DNA of 64,000 bases from Gari tellinella (GCA_922989275.2 OV277870.1:40792356-40856355); one strand, 5' to 3'; positions 21,611 to 33,099 are shown, counted from the stretch's first letter. Numbers and translations: made by a program. The notes: generated by a model from the sequence alone, not told the origin.

Positions 21611-21751
21611 TAAATATTAGATGTCAGTTTGCGTGACATTCAAATTGTCAACCCTCGAAATCAAGAATGTCACACTCGGCTACGCCTCGGGTGACATTCT
21701 GTTCTCGGGTTGACAATTTGAATGTCACACAAACTGCCATCTAATATTTAT
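21611..21751. mobile_element. hairpin element
   Basis: TAAATATTAGATGTCAGTTT and GTGACATTCAAATTGTCAAC pair with the right-hand arm; the apex is CTCGGCTACGCCTCGGG. About 140 bp foldback MITE, unrelated in sequence to P1 and P2. Confidence 0.7.
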
Positions 21752-21857
21752 ATACTATTATATTTGTGTCAAGCGTCAAGGACATGGGTACGGGTAGTAA
21801 GGCAGTTAGGGGGCATATGTCAAACTACTGTGATATTTTTGTGCTTGTTTTTAATTA

Positions 21858-22330
21858 TGCAGTAGTGTTGATCACCATCTGAAGTTGTGCACCTGTAATT
21901 GTGAGTATGATTTGTTTTTTCACTCTTGAACTATATTCCCTTTTGTAATTTTTTCAACTAAACTTTTGTCCGAAGCTTTATTCTGTTATGCCTTAACAGA
22001 ACAATTATAATGTTTGCAGTATTTTTTAACAACATCTAAAATTGTCCACTTGCAATCGCGTTTCTGATTAATTTCGTTCTTGAATTATCTGCCTTTTCGT
22101 GTTGTTTTTATGTTCCAAATGAAACTTTGTCCGCAGCTTTATTCCTTCATGCCTCAACATGTTTCTTTTGAATTTTGCAATAGTTATTGTAAACACCATC
22201 TAAACTTGTGCAGCTGCGATATAGTGGTTATAATTCGTTACTATATTTCTGAATCATCTCTTTTTTCGTAACTTTAACAAATCTCAGCTTCCTTTTTTGG
22301 TTATTATGGATAATTGAGTTATTAAAGCTG
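21858..22330 (+). repeat. diverged tandem array, ~160 bp period
   Basis: Three units begin near 21858, 22015 and 22178 with GCAGTAGTGTTGATCACCAT-like sequence, followed by TTGTGCACCTG-like and TTTGTCCGAAGCTTTATTC-like phrases. Confidence 0.55.
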
Positions 22331-22697
22331 TATACAATTATATATTAATAACCCCATCTATGTGCCAAATGTAGTGTATACTCTTTAGTGATAGTTCTAG
22401 TAAGCTCATGTTATATCAGCCCCTTTACGCAAACTTTGTGAAATGCACTACCGATAATGACATACTTTTCATATAAATGTCTGATAATTAAACATACTTT
22501 CAATCTTAACTGGGTCTCGTGTACTCTACAATTGACCTGGTTTCACAGCTTGCGCATTGGTATTCTTTTTGTAAGTACTGACGGGCTTAGTTTCTAAGAG
22601 TATCGATTCATTTCCGTAAACCATGGTCGTAGACTTAACCTTATTGCATTTGCTGAACCCGCTTACGCCGTGCACGTTTCATTAACCAACAAAGCCT

Positions 22698-22917
22698 TTA
22701 ACCCTGTCACTGCCAGCTCGTGAGACTTTTACCTTTTACCGTTTCATTGTCGTCTGCTTCAATGTTGTAGTCGGCAATGTCGTTTCAATATTAAAAAACA
22801 GAATGACTGAAGATATTTCAAAACGAGTATCAAACAGTTTGGATCCTGATCAAACGCCGCGTTATGCGGCGTCTGAGCAGGATCCCAACTGTTTGCAAAC
22901 GCGCTTTGAAGCGTATT
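22698..22917 (+). mobile_element. family E MITE
   Basis: TTAACCCTGTCACTGCC start, TCGTCTGCTTCAATGTTGTA, TCAAACAGTTTGGATCCTG leading into an intact P1 (about 22830-22894, GCGTTATGCG apex). Right end lost after GCGCTTTGAAGCG. Confidence 0.8.
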
Positions 22918-23220
22918 ATGCTTTATTTTCACCTTGCTTACTTTTGTTCGTTTGATATAATCTGGTAACTTTAAAATTGATTTTTAATGTTCCAAAGTGG
23001 AATCTGTCTCTTAAATTATTTTAAATCAAAATCGGACACCGAGTAGCACCGGCGTCTAACCCACATCAAAGTAATATGATATTAAAGGGATACGCGCCCA
23101 ATTTTTCCGCCACCTGACAGTTTGTAACCAAGACCGATAATTCAAGGATCGTTACTAACTGAAATGACGCGTTTCGGTTACCTCCTGTCGGTAAAAAGTC
23201 AAAGCTTTAAAATGCATTTA

Positions 23221-23353
23221 ATTCCTGATTTCTCTATCTAATCCTGTCTTGTGACCTCTCTTTGGAATCGTCACAAGACAGGATTAGATGGAAAAAAGAA
23301 ATTGAGACTTTATAGACAACAATTGTCGTACAACATTTTATGAAACGGACCCC
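23221..23353. mobile_element. family H, left-truncated
   Basis: CCTGATTTCTCTATCTAATC, TGTCTTGTGACC / GTCACAAGACAGGATTAGAT stem, then TTGTCGTACAACATTTTATG and AAACGGACCCC. The outer left arm is missing. Confidence 0.65.
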
Positions 23354-23904
23354 TGGTCAACATCGGCTCACTTTCGTTGGAACGCTTTCTAAATACCATG
23401 CAAAATACAACAATTAGCACGTTATTATATTAATTGTAACATAAATTAGACACCTTTTTCGTCTAAGATGTCCACTCTTTTATAACCCTCGTGTACATTA
23501 AAAGGGAATACGATATGTGAACGACCTATACAAAAATGATAAAATACTTACTTTAAATGAATTTGAACTATTGTGCAATATAAAAGTGAATAGCTTATTA
23601 TTCATTGGAGTAACAAAACTAGTATCAAAATATGTAAACACCTACAGTAGCACCGGCCAAGAAAATGACTCCCATTTATACCACACCTTTTCGAACTAGT
23701 CTTTGACAGTGAGTCTAGTAGTAGAGTCTTCTATGCCATCCTAGATTTAAACAATGCTGAGCCTACACTCAAGGAAAAGTGGAGCCTACACTATACTTTT
23801 ACAAATGTTAATGGAGTCTATTTTATAATTTACCTTTCCACACAACACATTACAGTAACTTACAATGGCTACAAGTAAGAGTACCCCGTAGAATACTACC
23901 GGTA
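23354..23904. other. no recognisable feature
   Basis: A 60-codon frame at 23517-23699 shows no motif. Confidence 0.3.
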
Positions 23905-24150
23905 CAGTGGAGAATCTGTTATTCTTTCCCGTTTAAACGCAAACGTACGCAAACGCAAAGCACTAAAACGTAAAAAAATACAACTTTTGGACAATTCTGA
24001 TATTTCATGTTTATCTTGGTGGCAAACAGTTTGGAGCCTGATCAGACGCCGGGTTACCCGGCGTCTGATCTGGCTCCAAACTGTTTGCACAGCAAATAAT
24101 AGTTTTAGCGTAAACGCGTTTATTGGGAAAGAATAACAGATTCTCCACTG
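23905..24150 (-). mobile_element. family A MITE
   Basis: Full 246 bp, TA-flanked, reverse orientation; P1 apex GGGTTACCC at about 24051-24060. Confidence 0.9.
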
Positions 24151-24692
24151 TACCAGTAAACACATACTTGTTTACTCTAAAGTGACGTGACAGTAATCTC
24201 TGTAGTTTTTGTAACAAACTACCAGAGATAATTCTTCATCTATTTTATAAATGCGAAAAAACAAACCACTTCTTAAAACTAGTTGAACGAATCCTTGATA
24301 ATGCCAATGTAAATATACAATTAAATGAAGTTTCCATCCTATTTGGAGGGCAATGTAAAAAGTTAAATATATTATATTTATATATCAAACGGTATATTTA
24401 TACTACAAGACAATACAATTACATTATGTGTATTGACTCCTTTAAAAGATTCTTGGGACACAAAATGGATACAAATAGTCTATAAGTAATACAAAATAAT
24501 ACAGAGGATGACTTTGAAGTCATATAGGAGATAGTTCGAAAACTGTCTAGTCTACTTGCATGAAAGATTTACAAATTACTAACGCTTGAAACACTCTTAG
24601 TACATAATAGAGGCATATCTTAATATATTTCATGTTATTTTCAGCACATTTGTTTTTCTTTCTTTTTTCTGTTTCTTTTTTATTATTATATA
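24151..24692. other. no recognisable feature
   Basis: Very AT-rich; pyrimidine-rich run TTTTCTTTCTTTTTTC near 24653. Confidence 0.35.
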
Positions 24693-24853
24693 CAGTGGAC
24701 ACTTGAGACTTCAAACTCAGTTAAATCGACCTTTCGCCTAAATCGATTTCGCCTAAGTCGAACAAACCCGTATATCAAAGTTAAGACGAGACTATGCCAC
24801 GTTTTGGCTTTGGAATATATGTATGTTCCACACGAAGTATAGAGTTTCGACTG
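24693..24853. mobile_element. family I MITE
   Basis: CAGTGGACACTTGAGACTTC start, AGTATAGAGTTTCGACTG end, TA on both sides. Hairpin GTATATCAAAGTTAAGACG / CACGTTTTGGCTTTGG. Confidence 0.75.
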
Positions 24854-25078
24854 TATATATACAAAATTTATGTTCGATATATCATAGACTAAAATATTTC
24901 ACATGTATTGTAAGGTGTAGAGTGGGATGGATCTCCGACCCACATACATCTATTAACGGAGATAAAAAAAATTATCGGACTGAAAAAAATAGAATAAATG
25001 AATTAGACACCACCTCTGGTTCTCTTGAGACGTTGCCTTATATAAGGATAATGGTACTTAGATATTTTAAGACACATA

Positions 25079-25318
25079 CAGTGGAGAATCTGTTATTCTT
25101 TCCCGTTTAAACGCAAACGTACGCAAAGCACTAAAACGTAGAAAAGTACAACTTTTGGATAATTCTGATAATTCATGTTTATCTTGGGGACTAACAGTTT
25201 GGAGCCTGATCAGACGCCGGGTTACCCGGCGTCTGATCTGGCTCCAAACTGTTTGCACGGCAAATAATAGTTTTAGCGTAAATGCGTTTATTAGGAAAGA
25301 ATAACGTTTTCTCCACTG
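25079..25318 (-). mobile_element. family A MITE
   Basis: Complete apart from a 6 bp loss in the ACGCAAACGTACGCAAA stretch; its right end ATAACGTTTTCTCCACTG is the AAAACG subtype. Confidence 0.9.
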
Positions 25319-25544
25319 TAATCACATAGCTGAACCACACCTGATCACGTGTCAGGAACATTATTTTCGAATGAAATCACGTTATTGTTTGCCAAATATA
25401 GTTCAAAACCTCATACAGTTCTGATACACGGCAATTTGTCTAAAATTTATATGGCTGCTATAATTCTCTCAAGTCTCGAATAGACATGAGTATCAGACAT
25501 GGCGGTTAACTGTAACCAGTTGGATATCATCTGCAACAAGCTAC

Positions 25545-25911
25545 ATTGAAACCCCTCTAAACCGGACATGTGTGGGGACAACAAAAACATCCGGTTAGAG
25601 GGGTTTCCGGTTTAGAGAGGTTTTAACCCACAGCTTGTTTCTAGTATGGAAGGTAGCTGACCACTTAAAGCAGGTTGAAAGTAAAGCAGAATGCGCCTTA
25701 AGGCGCATTCTGCTTTACTTTCAACCTGATTTAAGCTATCATCTGCTAGAAAATAGAAAATATTTCTGATGATATATGTTCATGAATGTACTTTCCTCAA
25801 TGAAGGAAGAAATAAAAGGCATAAAATTGGGTGGGAAACGGGACCAACGTTTTTGTCCGGTTTAGAGAGAATTCGGGTATTAAGTGTTTCCGGTTTAGAG
25901 GTTTTTTACTG
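25545..25911 (+). mobile_element. family K composite MITE (pogo-like ends carrying an F element)
   Basis: CATTGAAACCCCTCTAAACC start and GAGGTTTTTTACTG end, TA on both sides. The CCGGTTTAGAGG motif repeats in both arms. From TTTTAACCCACAGC (about 25622) to AATTGGGTGGG (about 25833) lies a near-complete family F element with P2 at 25662-25733. Confidence 0.85.
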
Positions 25912-26272
25912 TACATATATGAACAATCCCAACTGAGCTCTCCTTTTAGGCGCAGCTACATACCGATTACATGTGCCTTGAGAATGGCGTAATTATTTCC
26001 AACAATCGCATTTGCACTTCAATACTGATTCAGTTGCAATAAATGTTTAGCCAGATCCGAGAACGATTCATTCTGCGCTTAATTGGATGGGAAACTGGTG
26101 GGAAATTCAGGGCATCCGTCGTCATTATCTTCAAATTATTGCATTGCGTTCGGTAGTTACTGTTTTCTTTACATGTAATTTACTTTGAAATTGTTCGCCA
26201 ATGCTCGCAAAACAAAAACCTTATCCTTAATTTCAGGACGGGCCGGAGAGTGGATGTATTGAGAAACAAATA

Positions 26273-26478
26273 CAGTAAAACCTCGCTATTACGACCACTA
26301 AAACGAAGGCTAATTGATTGTTTAATAGAGAGGTGACAGCTTAAAGCAAGGTGACAGTGAAACAGAAAGCTCTTAAAGGAGCTTTCTGTTTCACTGTCAC
26401 CTTGCTTTAAGCTGTTACCTTTCGTAAACACCCTAATAATTAACATAATTTAGTGGTCGTAATAGAGAGGTTTTACTG
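26273..26478. mobile_element. family G MITE, best-preserved copy
   Basis: CAGTAAAACCTCGCTATTAC start and GTAATAGAGAGGTTTTACTG end with TA on each side. Central stem AAAGCAAGGTGACAGTGAAA and complement with apex GCTCTTAAAGGAGC. Confidence 0.9.
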
Positions 26479-27116
26479 TACACAAATTAACATTTTATTA
26501 CCTCTACTTTTCAAGGCATATGCATTTAATTTACAATAATGAATTTATAAACAATTATAAGAGTTAAACATAATTCCCTATGCCATCCTTAAATCAATAT
26601 CAGCATTTTAAACTTTATCCGTTCTTTAGCTTTTCAAACTCAATCAATTCTTATTAGTTCCTGTAACAATTTCTCAATTTGAATTCTAATTCTTCTTTCA
26701 AAATTCGATCTATTTATATGCTTTATAAAGTCATGTGACATAAACAAGATGTGGTTTTCCCGCAATTTCTAAAATAACGGTCATGACGTCACGCGACAGT
26801 GGTGCCAATTGCGATAACTCAAGTCTTATTGTTAGTGATTCTAAATAAAGAAAATGTGGAATAATGCTATTAAATCGAATAAGTGAGGAACTGAAACTGA
26901 ATGGATGATTTATTAAAGGTAACTACCTAAAAAAAAATTATGATTAATATAATTGTCATTATTTTTCCTTGATTCTTATCGTTGCATGTTTGCAACAGTG
27001 GGTGGGGTAGACATTCTAATACTATACATTAATGTACGGTTAGGTGAAAAACTATATGATGAAATGTTTTTTATTATTCGTTCTTTGAAAAGTGAAGAAT
27101 ACGCTTTTATTGAATA
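26479..27116. other. no recognisable feature
   Basis: AT-rich; GTCATGACGTCACG near 26780 is a short palindrome-containing site. Confidence 0.35.
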
Positions 27117-27326
27117 CAGTTGAGAAAGCGTTATTCTTTCCCGTTTGAACGCAAACGAAACGCAAACGCAATAAAACGTAAAAATGACAATTTTTCGACA
27201 TTTACGACTATTCATGTTTATCTGAGTGGCAAACAGTTTGGCGTCTGATCTTGCTCCGAACTGTTTGCAAAGGAATTAATAGTTTTCGCATACACGCATT
27301 GGGAAAGAATAATGTATTCTCCAATG
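27117..27326 (-). mobile_element. family A MITE, diverged and lacking palindrome apex
   Basis: CAGTTGAGAAAGCGTTATTC start, ATTCTCCAATG end. The hairpin is reduced to CAAACAGTTTGGCGTCTGAT then CTTGCTCCGAACTGTTTG: the left arm after the first ten pairs is gone. Confidence 0.75.
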
Positions 27327-27994
27327 TATATACAACCATTTACATGTAATTTTGCCTTCTTCGTGAAGTCCAAATTTATGGAGAATTTAGAAATCATGTG
27401 TAAATGTATTTCTACGCGTAGCAGAATGTTGAAATAGTTTTTTGTACGAAATATTCTAACACACTTTGCGCACGTCTCTACATAAACAAAGTAGGAACGT
27501 ATCTGTGTTTAATAAAATACGCACGCGGTGTTACGTCTTAACGTGACGTCATATAGCTTCGAAAATGCGTACGACAAGAAATGTTGCGCCGTAGCGTCGG
27601 TTCAAATTGTGATTAACCTTGTTATATTAAAGGGTTCGAATCGAAATAATAAATAAATACCAGTGTTTTATCGTGCAACTTAACATGGGTAGTCGTTGAG
27701 ATTGTCTCGTGATTTAATTACTACGCATCTCAACTCCTATCCGTGTTTGTATGAATTTAATATGTTTTACATCAACCATTCACTAGCTGGATCTAAAGCA
27801 CGTTGAACACACTGAATGTTTCAAATAATTTGAATCTATATCAGTAGGAAAATTAATAATTGTGTTCATCCTGCTCTCCATAATATGCCAAATTTGCTCT
27901 CATTTACCGGCATTAAACCTGTATTTCTCAATTAAGCCAATGACGGATGGAATACGCGAGCGTATTTACTTTTTTGCTGCTTATCGGCGAGTAC
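27327..27994. other. no recognisable feature
   Basis: No repeat ends recognised. Confidence 0.35.
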
Positions 27995-28159
27995 TATAGT
28001 TATTTGCACACAGTTTGATTTCAGATCATACACCGCATAATTGGCTCCGAACAATCATATAATTATTGCTAACGTCAAACACCTAACAGTTAAGTTTGAG
28101 AAATAAAAGCAGACGATAATAGTTGAAGATTAATGACGTCATGGTAGTGAAGGGGTTAA
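27995..28159 (-). mobile_element. family D relic
   Basis: P1 remnant GCACACAGTTTGATTTCAG near 28008, GTTTGAGAAATAAAAGCAGA, GACGATAATAG, then TGACGTCATGGTAGTGAAGG and GGTTAA. Matches the reversed right half of family D. Confidence 0.6.
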
Positions 28160-28180
28160 ACAAAAATCTATCACAAAGTA

Positions 28181-28426
28181 CAGTGGAGAATGTGTTATTC
28201 TTTCCCAATAAACGCGTTTACGCTAAAACTATTATTTGCAGAGCAAACAGTTTGGAGCCAAATCAGACGCCGGGTAACCCGGCGTCTGATCAGGCTCCAA
28301 ACTGTTTGCCACCAAGATAAACATGAATTATCAGAATTGTCCAAAAGTTGTTCTTTTCTACGTTTTAGTGTTTTGCGTTTGCGTACGTTTGCGTTTAAAC
28401 GGGAAAGAATAACAGATTCTCTACTG
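28181..28426 (+). mobile_element. family A MITE
   Basis: Full length, TA both sides; right end has one change (ATTCTCTACTG). Lies 21 bp from the D relic. Confidence 0.9.
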
Positions 28427-28674
28427 TATTTGCCTATACTGTAGTTAAATCTTTTAAAAAAAAATAAAAGGTTAATACAAGTAGAACTAACGATAAAAAA
28501 TACGTGAGGTGAACAAAAGTAGAACATACGATGTTTTTAAAATAGAATGTGTCCGATTTAGCTTTTTCTTCAACAACAACATGTTTACATATTTATTCTT
28601 CGAATAAATTAAAGCATAAAACATCTATTGGCTTTCATGACATATTGTATCTTATATATAAACTATAAACTTTA

Positions 28675-28858
28675 TGACCATTGCAAGCAATTTGGAGCCA
28701 AATCAGACGCCGGGTTACTCATACTCTAAACTGTGTGCTATTCAGGTGAAATTAGTTATAAAAATTCTCAATAAGTTAACATTTTCTGCATTTTATTGCA
28801 TTGCGTTTGAGTTTTGTTCGTTTCAACGGGAAATATTAACGTCTTATTAACTGTTTCA
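28675..28858 (+). mobile_element. family A relic, left end missing
   Basis: CAAGCAATTTGGAGCCAAAT, CAGACGCCGGGTTAC then a collapsed right arm, followed by TTTTATTGCATTGCG, CGTTTCAACGGGAAATATTA. Confidence 0.55.
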
Positions 28859-28905
28859 TGTCTGAGTGTTTTATATTAAAGTAACATTTGCGCACAGTTT
28901 TGATA

Positions 28906-29151
28906 CAGTGGAGAATCTGTTATTCTTTCCCGTTTAAACGCAAACGTACGCAAACGCAAAGCACTAAAACGCAGAAAAGTACAACTTTTGGACAATTCTG
29001 ATAATTTATGTTTATCTTCGTGGCAAACAGTTTGGAGCCTGATCAGACGCCGGGTAACCCGGCGTATGATCTGGCTCCAAACTGTTTGCACTGTAAATAA
29101 TAGTTTTAGCGTAAACGCGTTTATTGGGAAAGGATAACAGATTCTCCACTG
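28906..29151 (-). mobile_element. family A MITE
   Basis: Full 246 bp copy, TA-flanked; right P1 arm reads GGCGTATGATCTGG (one change). Confidence 0.9.
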
Positions 29152-29448
29152 TATCAGTTTAGGCACTCAGGTAAAAACAAAAACTTGGTTTAGATGAAAC
29201 ATATACGAAACAGAATCAGGAAACTGTTATTTGGGGCCATTGGGATATATTGATTTCTCACATAACTACACCCGTTTTCTATATCGAATAACTATCACGA
29301 ATATCCTTGTTTCAAACATGTGTGAGCTAAATTTGATGATGTTACTATAACGTCACTATTTATAAAGGCATTATTACGTCACTTGGATCCCAAAAGCCTA
29401 CTGCTTTAAAAGAATTTAAAATCGTTGGTTATGTGAGAAAAACAATCT

Positions 29449-29591
29449 GTCACTCGTCAATGATTAAGACGAGTTGATCTCAAACGAGTCTAGAATAGAA
29501 AAGTTATTAAGATTGCCAAGGTTCGCTTAATAGCATTTCAATTCTAGACTTGTTTGAAATCAGCTTGTCTTAAACATCGACTCATGACAGA
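29449..29591. mobile_element. hairpin element
   Basis: CTGTCACTCGTCAATGATTA and GACGAGTTGATCTCAAACGA on the left pair imperfectly with the right arm ending CGACTCATGACAG. Innermost pairing AGTCTAGAAT / ATTCTAGACT. About 40 bp loop. Confidence 0.6.
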
Positions 29592-30168
29592 TCCCATGTA
29601 TACACTTTGAGGACCACGGATACGTTTAGCGCAAAAAACGTTCTTCAATCGGACGCAGCGTTTTTGTGATTAAATACATGATTTTCATTATAAACTATTA
29701 ATATCCAGATCAGTATCCGAGTAATTTGTCTAATCATTATTATATATTTGGTGTCTCCATCTACTCTTCTTCGACAGATTTGATTTTTGTAAAACATTTG
29801 TTATTACAACCAAGGTCAACGTCACAAAATGTAAGGAACAAGTGCCGTTTTGTAAAGAGGGTTCATTGTACAGTTTAAACGCATACTGTTTTCCCTGTTG
29901 ATAATAAGCCATTCACGTCCTAACCCTCGACCGAAGCACTGACACTGGCACTGGCAATAATTTTGAACAAGATCAGCCTCTAAATAGTGACGCGAAGCCT
30001 CCCAACTCCTTCTTTCCAATATCGATACGTTTATTGGGAAAGCAATACGTCTTTGCCCGTATTTTAGTTACGTTGCGAGACGAACAACATTCGTATGTCG
30101 AACACGAGACAAATATGAATTGTAATCATCATTGGTAAACATAGTATTAATAACTCTTATAATGTATT
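29592..30168. other. mostly unassigned; small family A end fragment
   Basis: CGTTTATTGGGAAAGCAATA near 30026 matches the end region of family A but lacks the rest. Confidence 0.35.
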
Positions 30169-30172
30169 TTAA

Positions 30173-30701
30173 AGAGGCTCGCGACCGGATTTAGCATTAA
30201 AAAAAGTAATTTGTAAATATATGTCAAATGCTAATATAAATGGGTAAGATTTAGTTTAGGATAATAAATTCTGTTAAAAAATGCATTTCAAAAAAAGAAA
30301 AAAGAAGAAGCTCTGGTGGGATACGAACCCGTGACCCTCCATGCGGAGACAAACATGAAAAATAAGGAAGCGCCTTTACCGCCTCGGCTACTAGCGCTCT
30401 CTCTATATATATGGTAGCGAATTAAAGTACTTGACTGGTAGCGATTGATGGTACTTTATTCGGCTCGGGTTTATGTCTGAGCCCGTGTAGAGAATCAACA
30501 ACAACAACTATACCGTCAGCTGACGCTATAGAAAAACGATGGAAATTATCTAAAATAACTAAGATTCGGTGACGATTCTTGATACTTTTTTTTGACTGAT
30601 CTTATTTTTTTAATGTCAGCAGCCAAATAATGCCACAGATTTGCTTTTATTTGAGTATTTTTATTTATTTTGACAAGTACACCGTCCGGTTGCGAGTCCC
30701 T
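30173..30701 (-). mobile_element. TTAA-flanked element carrying a tRNA-like gene (family T)
   Basis: TTAA at 30169-30172 and 30702-30705. Ends AGAGGCTCGCGACCGGA and TCCGGTTGCGAGTCCCT are inverted with two mismatches. 529 bp long, with no transposase frame. Contains a tRNA-like sequence with pol III boxes on the minus strand. Interpreted as a non-autonomous piggyBac-like element that captured a tRNA gene or SINE head. Confidence 0.7.
30310..30398 (-). tRNA. tRNA-like sequence (degenerate, class II-like)
   Basis: Minus strand has an A box TAGCCGAGGCGGTAAAGGCG and a B box ACGGGTTCGTATCCCAC, 3' end CCAGAGC, followed by T-rich sequence that would terminate pol III. The D-arm style resembles tRNA-Leu/Ser. 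The acceptor pairs only about 5 of 7 positions and the anticodon arm is not identifiable, so it is probably a pseudogene or SINE head. Confidence 0.5.
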
Positions 30702-30754
30702 TTAAGCTTACATTTATGTGAGTGTTGATGCGACCCCGGATAAATTTGAATTTC

Positions 30755-30888
30755 ATTCCAAGACTTAACGAACTCGCTAAACTCAAACTTACTCGTATTT
30801 CAAAGTCAATACGTAGCTAAGACACGTTTTAACTCCTAGATTCGAATAGGTTCGACTTAAGTGAGCTCGAGGTATTGGGTTTCGACTG
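30755..30888. mobile_element. family I MITE, diverged
   Basis: GACTTAACGAACTCGCTAAA at the left; GTATTTCAAAGTCAATACG / CACGTTTTAACTCC hairpin; GAGGTATTGGGTTTCGACTG right end followed by TA. Confidence 0.65.
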
Positions 30889-30918
30889 TAATAAAGCTCT
30901 TTCAGAAGCGATTTCATA

Positions 30919-31131
30919 TTAACCCTTTGCCTGCTGGTCGCGACTTTATTGATTTTTGCAAACAGTTTAGATCCAGATCAGACGCCGCGTAACGCGGCGT
31001 CTGATCTGGATCCAAACTGTTTGACACTCGTCTTTGGGTTTATTTACTTTAAAAATGTATAAATCTATATATAACAAATTTTGCAGACGACAATTTCGAT
31101 GCAGACGACATCATCGCAGGATAAGGGTTAA
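30919..31131 (+). mobile_element. family C MITE, best-preserved copy
   Basis: TTAACCCTTTGCCTGCTGGT to GCAGGATAAGGGTTAA. P1 at about 30957-31023 is perfect, with GGATCCAGATCAGACGCC-type arms and apex GCGTAACGCG. Followed by GACACTCGTC and two GCAGACGACA motifs. Confidence 0.9.
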
Positions 31132-31174
31132 CATTATGTTGGAATATACGATGATGACAGAAATGATTTGATCA

Positions 31175-31359
31175 TCGTCACTGCTTTACGTTGTCTCTTT
31201 TAACAATTATCGTCTGCTTATATTTCTGAAATTTAAAGTTCAGACAAACTGACTGCAAAACAAATATGAATGCTAAATAGTTTGGACCATGATAAGATGT
31301 CTGAAAAAACTGCTTTTATATAAACACCTGTATTCGGAGTAAGGCAGTGAAGGGGTAAC
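31175..31359 (+). mobile_element. family D relic
   Basis: ATCGTCACTGCTTTACG, AACAATTATCGTCTGCTTAT, AAATAGTTTGGACCATG with a deleted hairpin, and CGGAGTAAGGCAGTGAAGGG at the right end. Confidence 0.6.
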
Positions 31360-31393
31360 AATCAGCAAACGATGCATTTTGAAATTACGCCCA

Positions 31394-31727
31394 CTTCTGT
31401 GCTTTCAAAGGATCTCCCCTTATTCAGATTTATATAATTCACAACAGCAGATGTTAAGTGCTTGTGTGGCGGCTGTAAAAGGTCGCCCCGTACTTCATTC
31501 TCAGTGTTGTTATACTTTCTGGTCCTTTGGAATCATTGATTTCAGCGCATTTACAGCTGAAAGTTGAATTCCGCTTAAGCTGGTGCTAGGGGGCGTGAGC
31601 ACTGTTGCATATAGTTTCAGTATTGCTCATGAACAGACTCAATTAAACCGAGTCTGCAATTTTCAGTATTTGCTTTGTTTTCTGTGCTTTCAAAGGATCT
31701 TCCCTTATTCAGATTTTTTTTCTTAAT
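31394..31727 (+). repeat. direct repeat pair (~45 bp) around a small hairpin
   Basis: TGTGCTTTCAAAGGATCTCC (31394) recurs at 31680 with one change, both followed by CTTATTCAGATTT. Between them, CAGACTCAATTAAACCGAGTCTG at 31634-31656 forms an 8 bp stem. Could be the edges of a dispersed repeat. Confidence 0.5.
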
Positions 31728-31902
31728 TAGCTTTACGTAAAACGATTGTTTAAACGTAAAACTATATCATGTATAGTTCTTCTTTATCCGGTATTGTATA
31801 TCTATTTGTCTGAGTGCTTATATATCGTACAAGCCAATGCACTCGGTGTAAATAACTACAGTAACACATTTCTGTTACACAATACCGACTGTCCAATAGC
31901 TT

Positions 31903-32025
31903 ATAAAGCGTTTGAGTTGAGTCTAAAATCGTTCTCAAGTATTTGATTGGTCAGTTTGAGCCTAGGCTCAAATCTGATTAATCAAATGCTTGAGAACGAA
32001 CTCTGACTCAACTCAAACGCTTTAT
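31903..32025. mobile_element. hairpin element (family N)
   Basis: ATAAAGCGTTTGAGTTGAGT and GTTCTCAAGTATTTGATTGG pair with the right arm; apex TTTGAGCCTAGGCTCAAA is a perfect palindrome. Related diverged copies at 54922 and 61361. Confidence 0.7.
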
Positions 32026-32264
32026 CAGCGCTTGGTCTTTGTCTAATTATTTACTTACTATATTATAAAGAAAAACTGTCGCCTTCATTTTATTTCTAAA
32101 ATGCCGGTTGTTCTTTTTTAAAATAAACACTTTGGACTAGAGAAATTTCTATATAAGTTTAAACATATTTTATTTCCAAAATTTCAACATGGAAATGGGG
32201 TTGGGCCACAAGTTCCAAAAACATTAGTTACGGCCCTTCCCCTAATTTCTATATGGGAATGTAA

Positions 32265-32312
32265 CAGTTTGGATCCATATCAGACGCAGTGTTAGTTCAC
32301 GTCTGACATGAA
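32265..32312. repeat. solo P1 relic
   Basis: AACAGTTTGGATCCATATCA then GACGCAGTGTTAGTTCACGT; right arm mostly lost. Confidence 0.45.
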
Positions 32313-32377
32313 AAGTAAACTAGGAATATATTGCAGCGTAGATATGAATCCTTTCAACCCCAAATTTAATCGCCTAC

Positions 32378-32530
32378 TTTAACTCCCTTACCGTCGTTTT
32401 ATTCCAAGTCAGATGTCGCCTTAGCTATCATTTCAATGTATGCTTTAAAGCGGTTTGACCCACGAACTATCAATAAAACTGTGAAACAGCGATGATACTG
32501 ATCAGACGCCGCTTTATGCGATATCATGAC
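32378..32530 (+). mobile_element. family E relic
   Basis: TTAACTCCCTTACCGTCG, TAGCTATCATTTCAATGTAT, then GTGAAACAGCGATG and GATCAGACGCCGCTTTATGC. Heavily mutated. Confidence 0.45.
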
Positions 32531-32894
32531 CAAGAGAATTTGCAGAGCCGATTGTGGATTAGTATACGGATGCATGGATTACCATGTTTAATACAATACT
32601 GTAAAACAGTCGACTAGTGTCACGTCATTGAGTGTATGGATGTACTTGCTGAACTTCACAAAACAAATCACAGACAATATAATTAATATCACGAATTTGA
32701 TGTACTTATCTTGACAATTATACACTCAATAACCTTCTCGTACAAATTGTTTCTAAAATATATGTTTCATCAGTACAAAGTAGAAAGTATTGATGATGTA
32801 AATCTGTAAATATGGTGTACGACTTAACCGGTTTTGCTTGTAAAAAAACGTATCATTGTCATATTAGAGAGAGTGCCAATCAGACTTGATGTTA

Positions 32895-33099
32895 CAGTAA
32901 ACCTTTCTAATGGGACTACTTAAGTTTTTTCATCATCAGGTATTTAAGGCAGATGCCTGCTTAAAGTAATGTGAACGTAAATCAGACAGCTCCTTTAGGA
33001 GCTGTCTGTTTTACGTTTATTTTGCTTTAAGCTGTCACCTGATTTTCGTACAATCAATTAGCCTTCCTTATAGTTGTCGTTATAGAGAAGTTTTACTGT
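32895..33099. mobile_element. family G MITE
   Basis: CAGTAAACCTTTCTAATGGG start, GTTATAGAGAAGTTTTACTG end. Stem AAATCAGACAGCTCCT / AGGAGCTGTCTGTTT. Confidence 0.8.

Noticed and set aside
29822..30019. Minus-strand frame with a CQCQCQC-type repeat
   Set aside because: Cys/Gln repeat comes from a short GGCACT-like simple repeat near 29935-29955; no other protein features.
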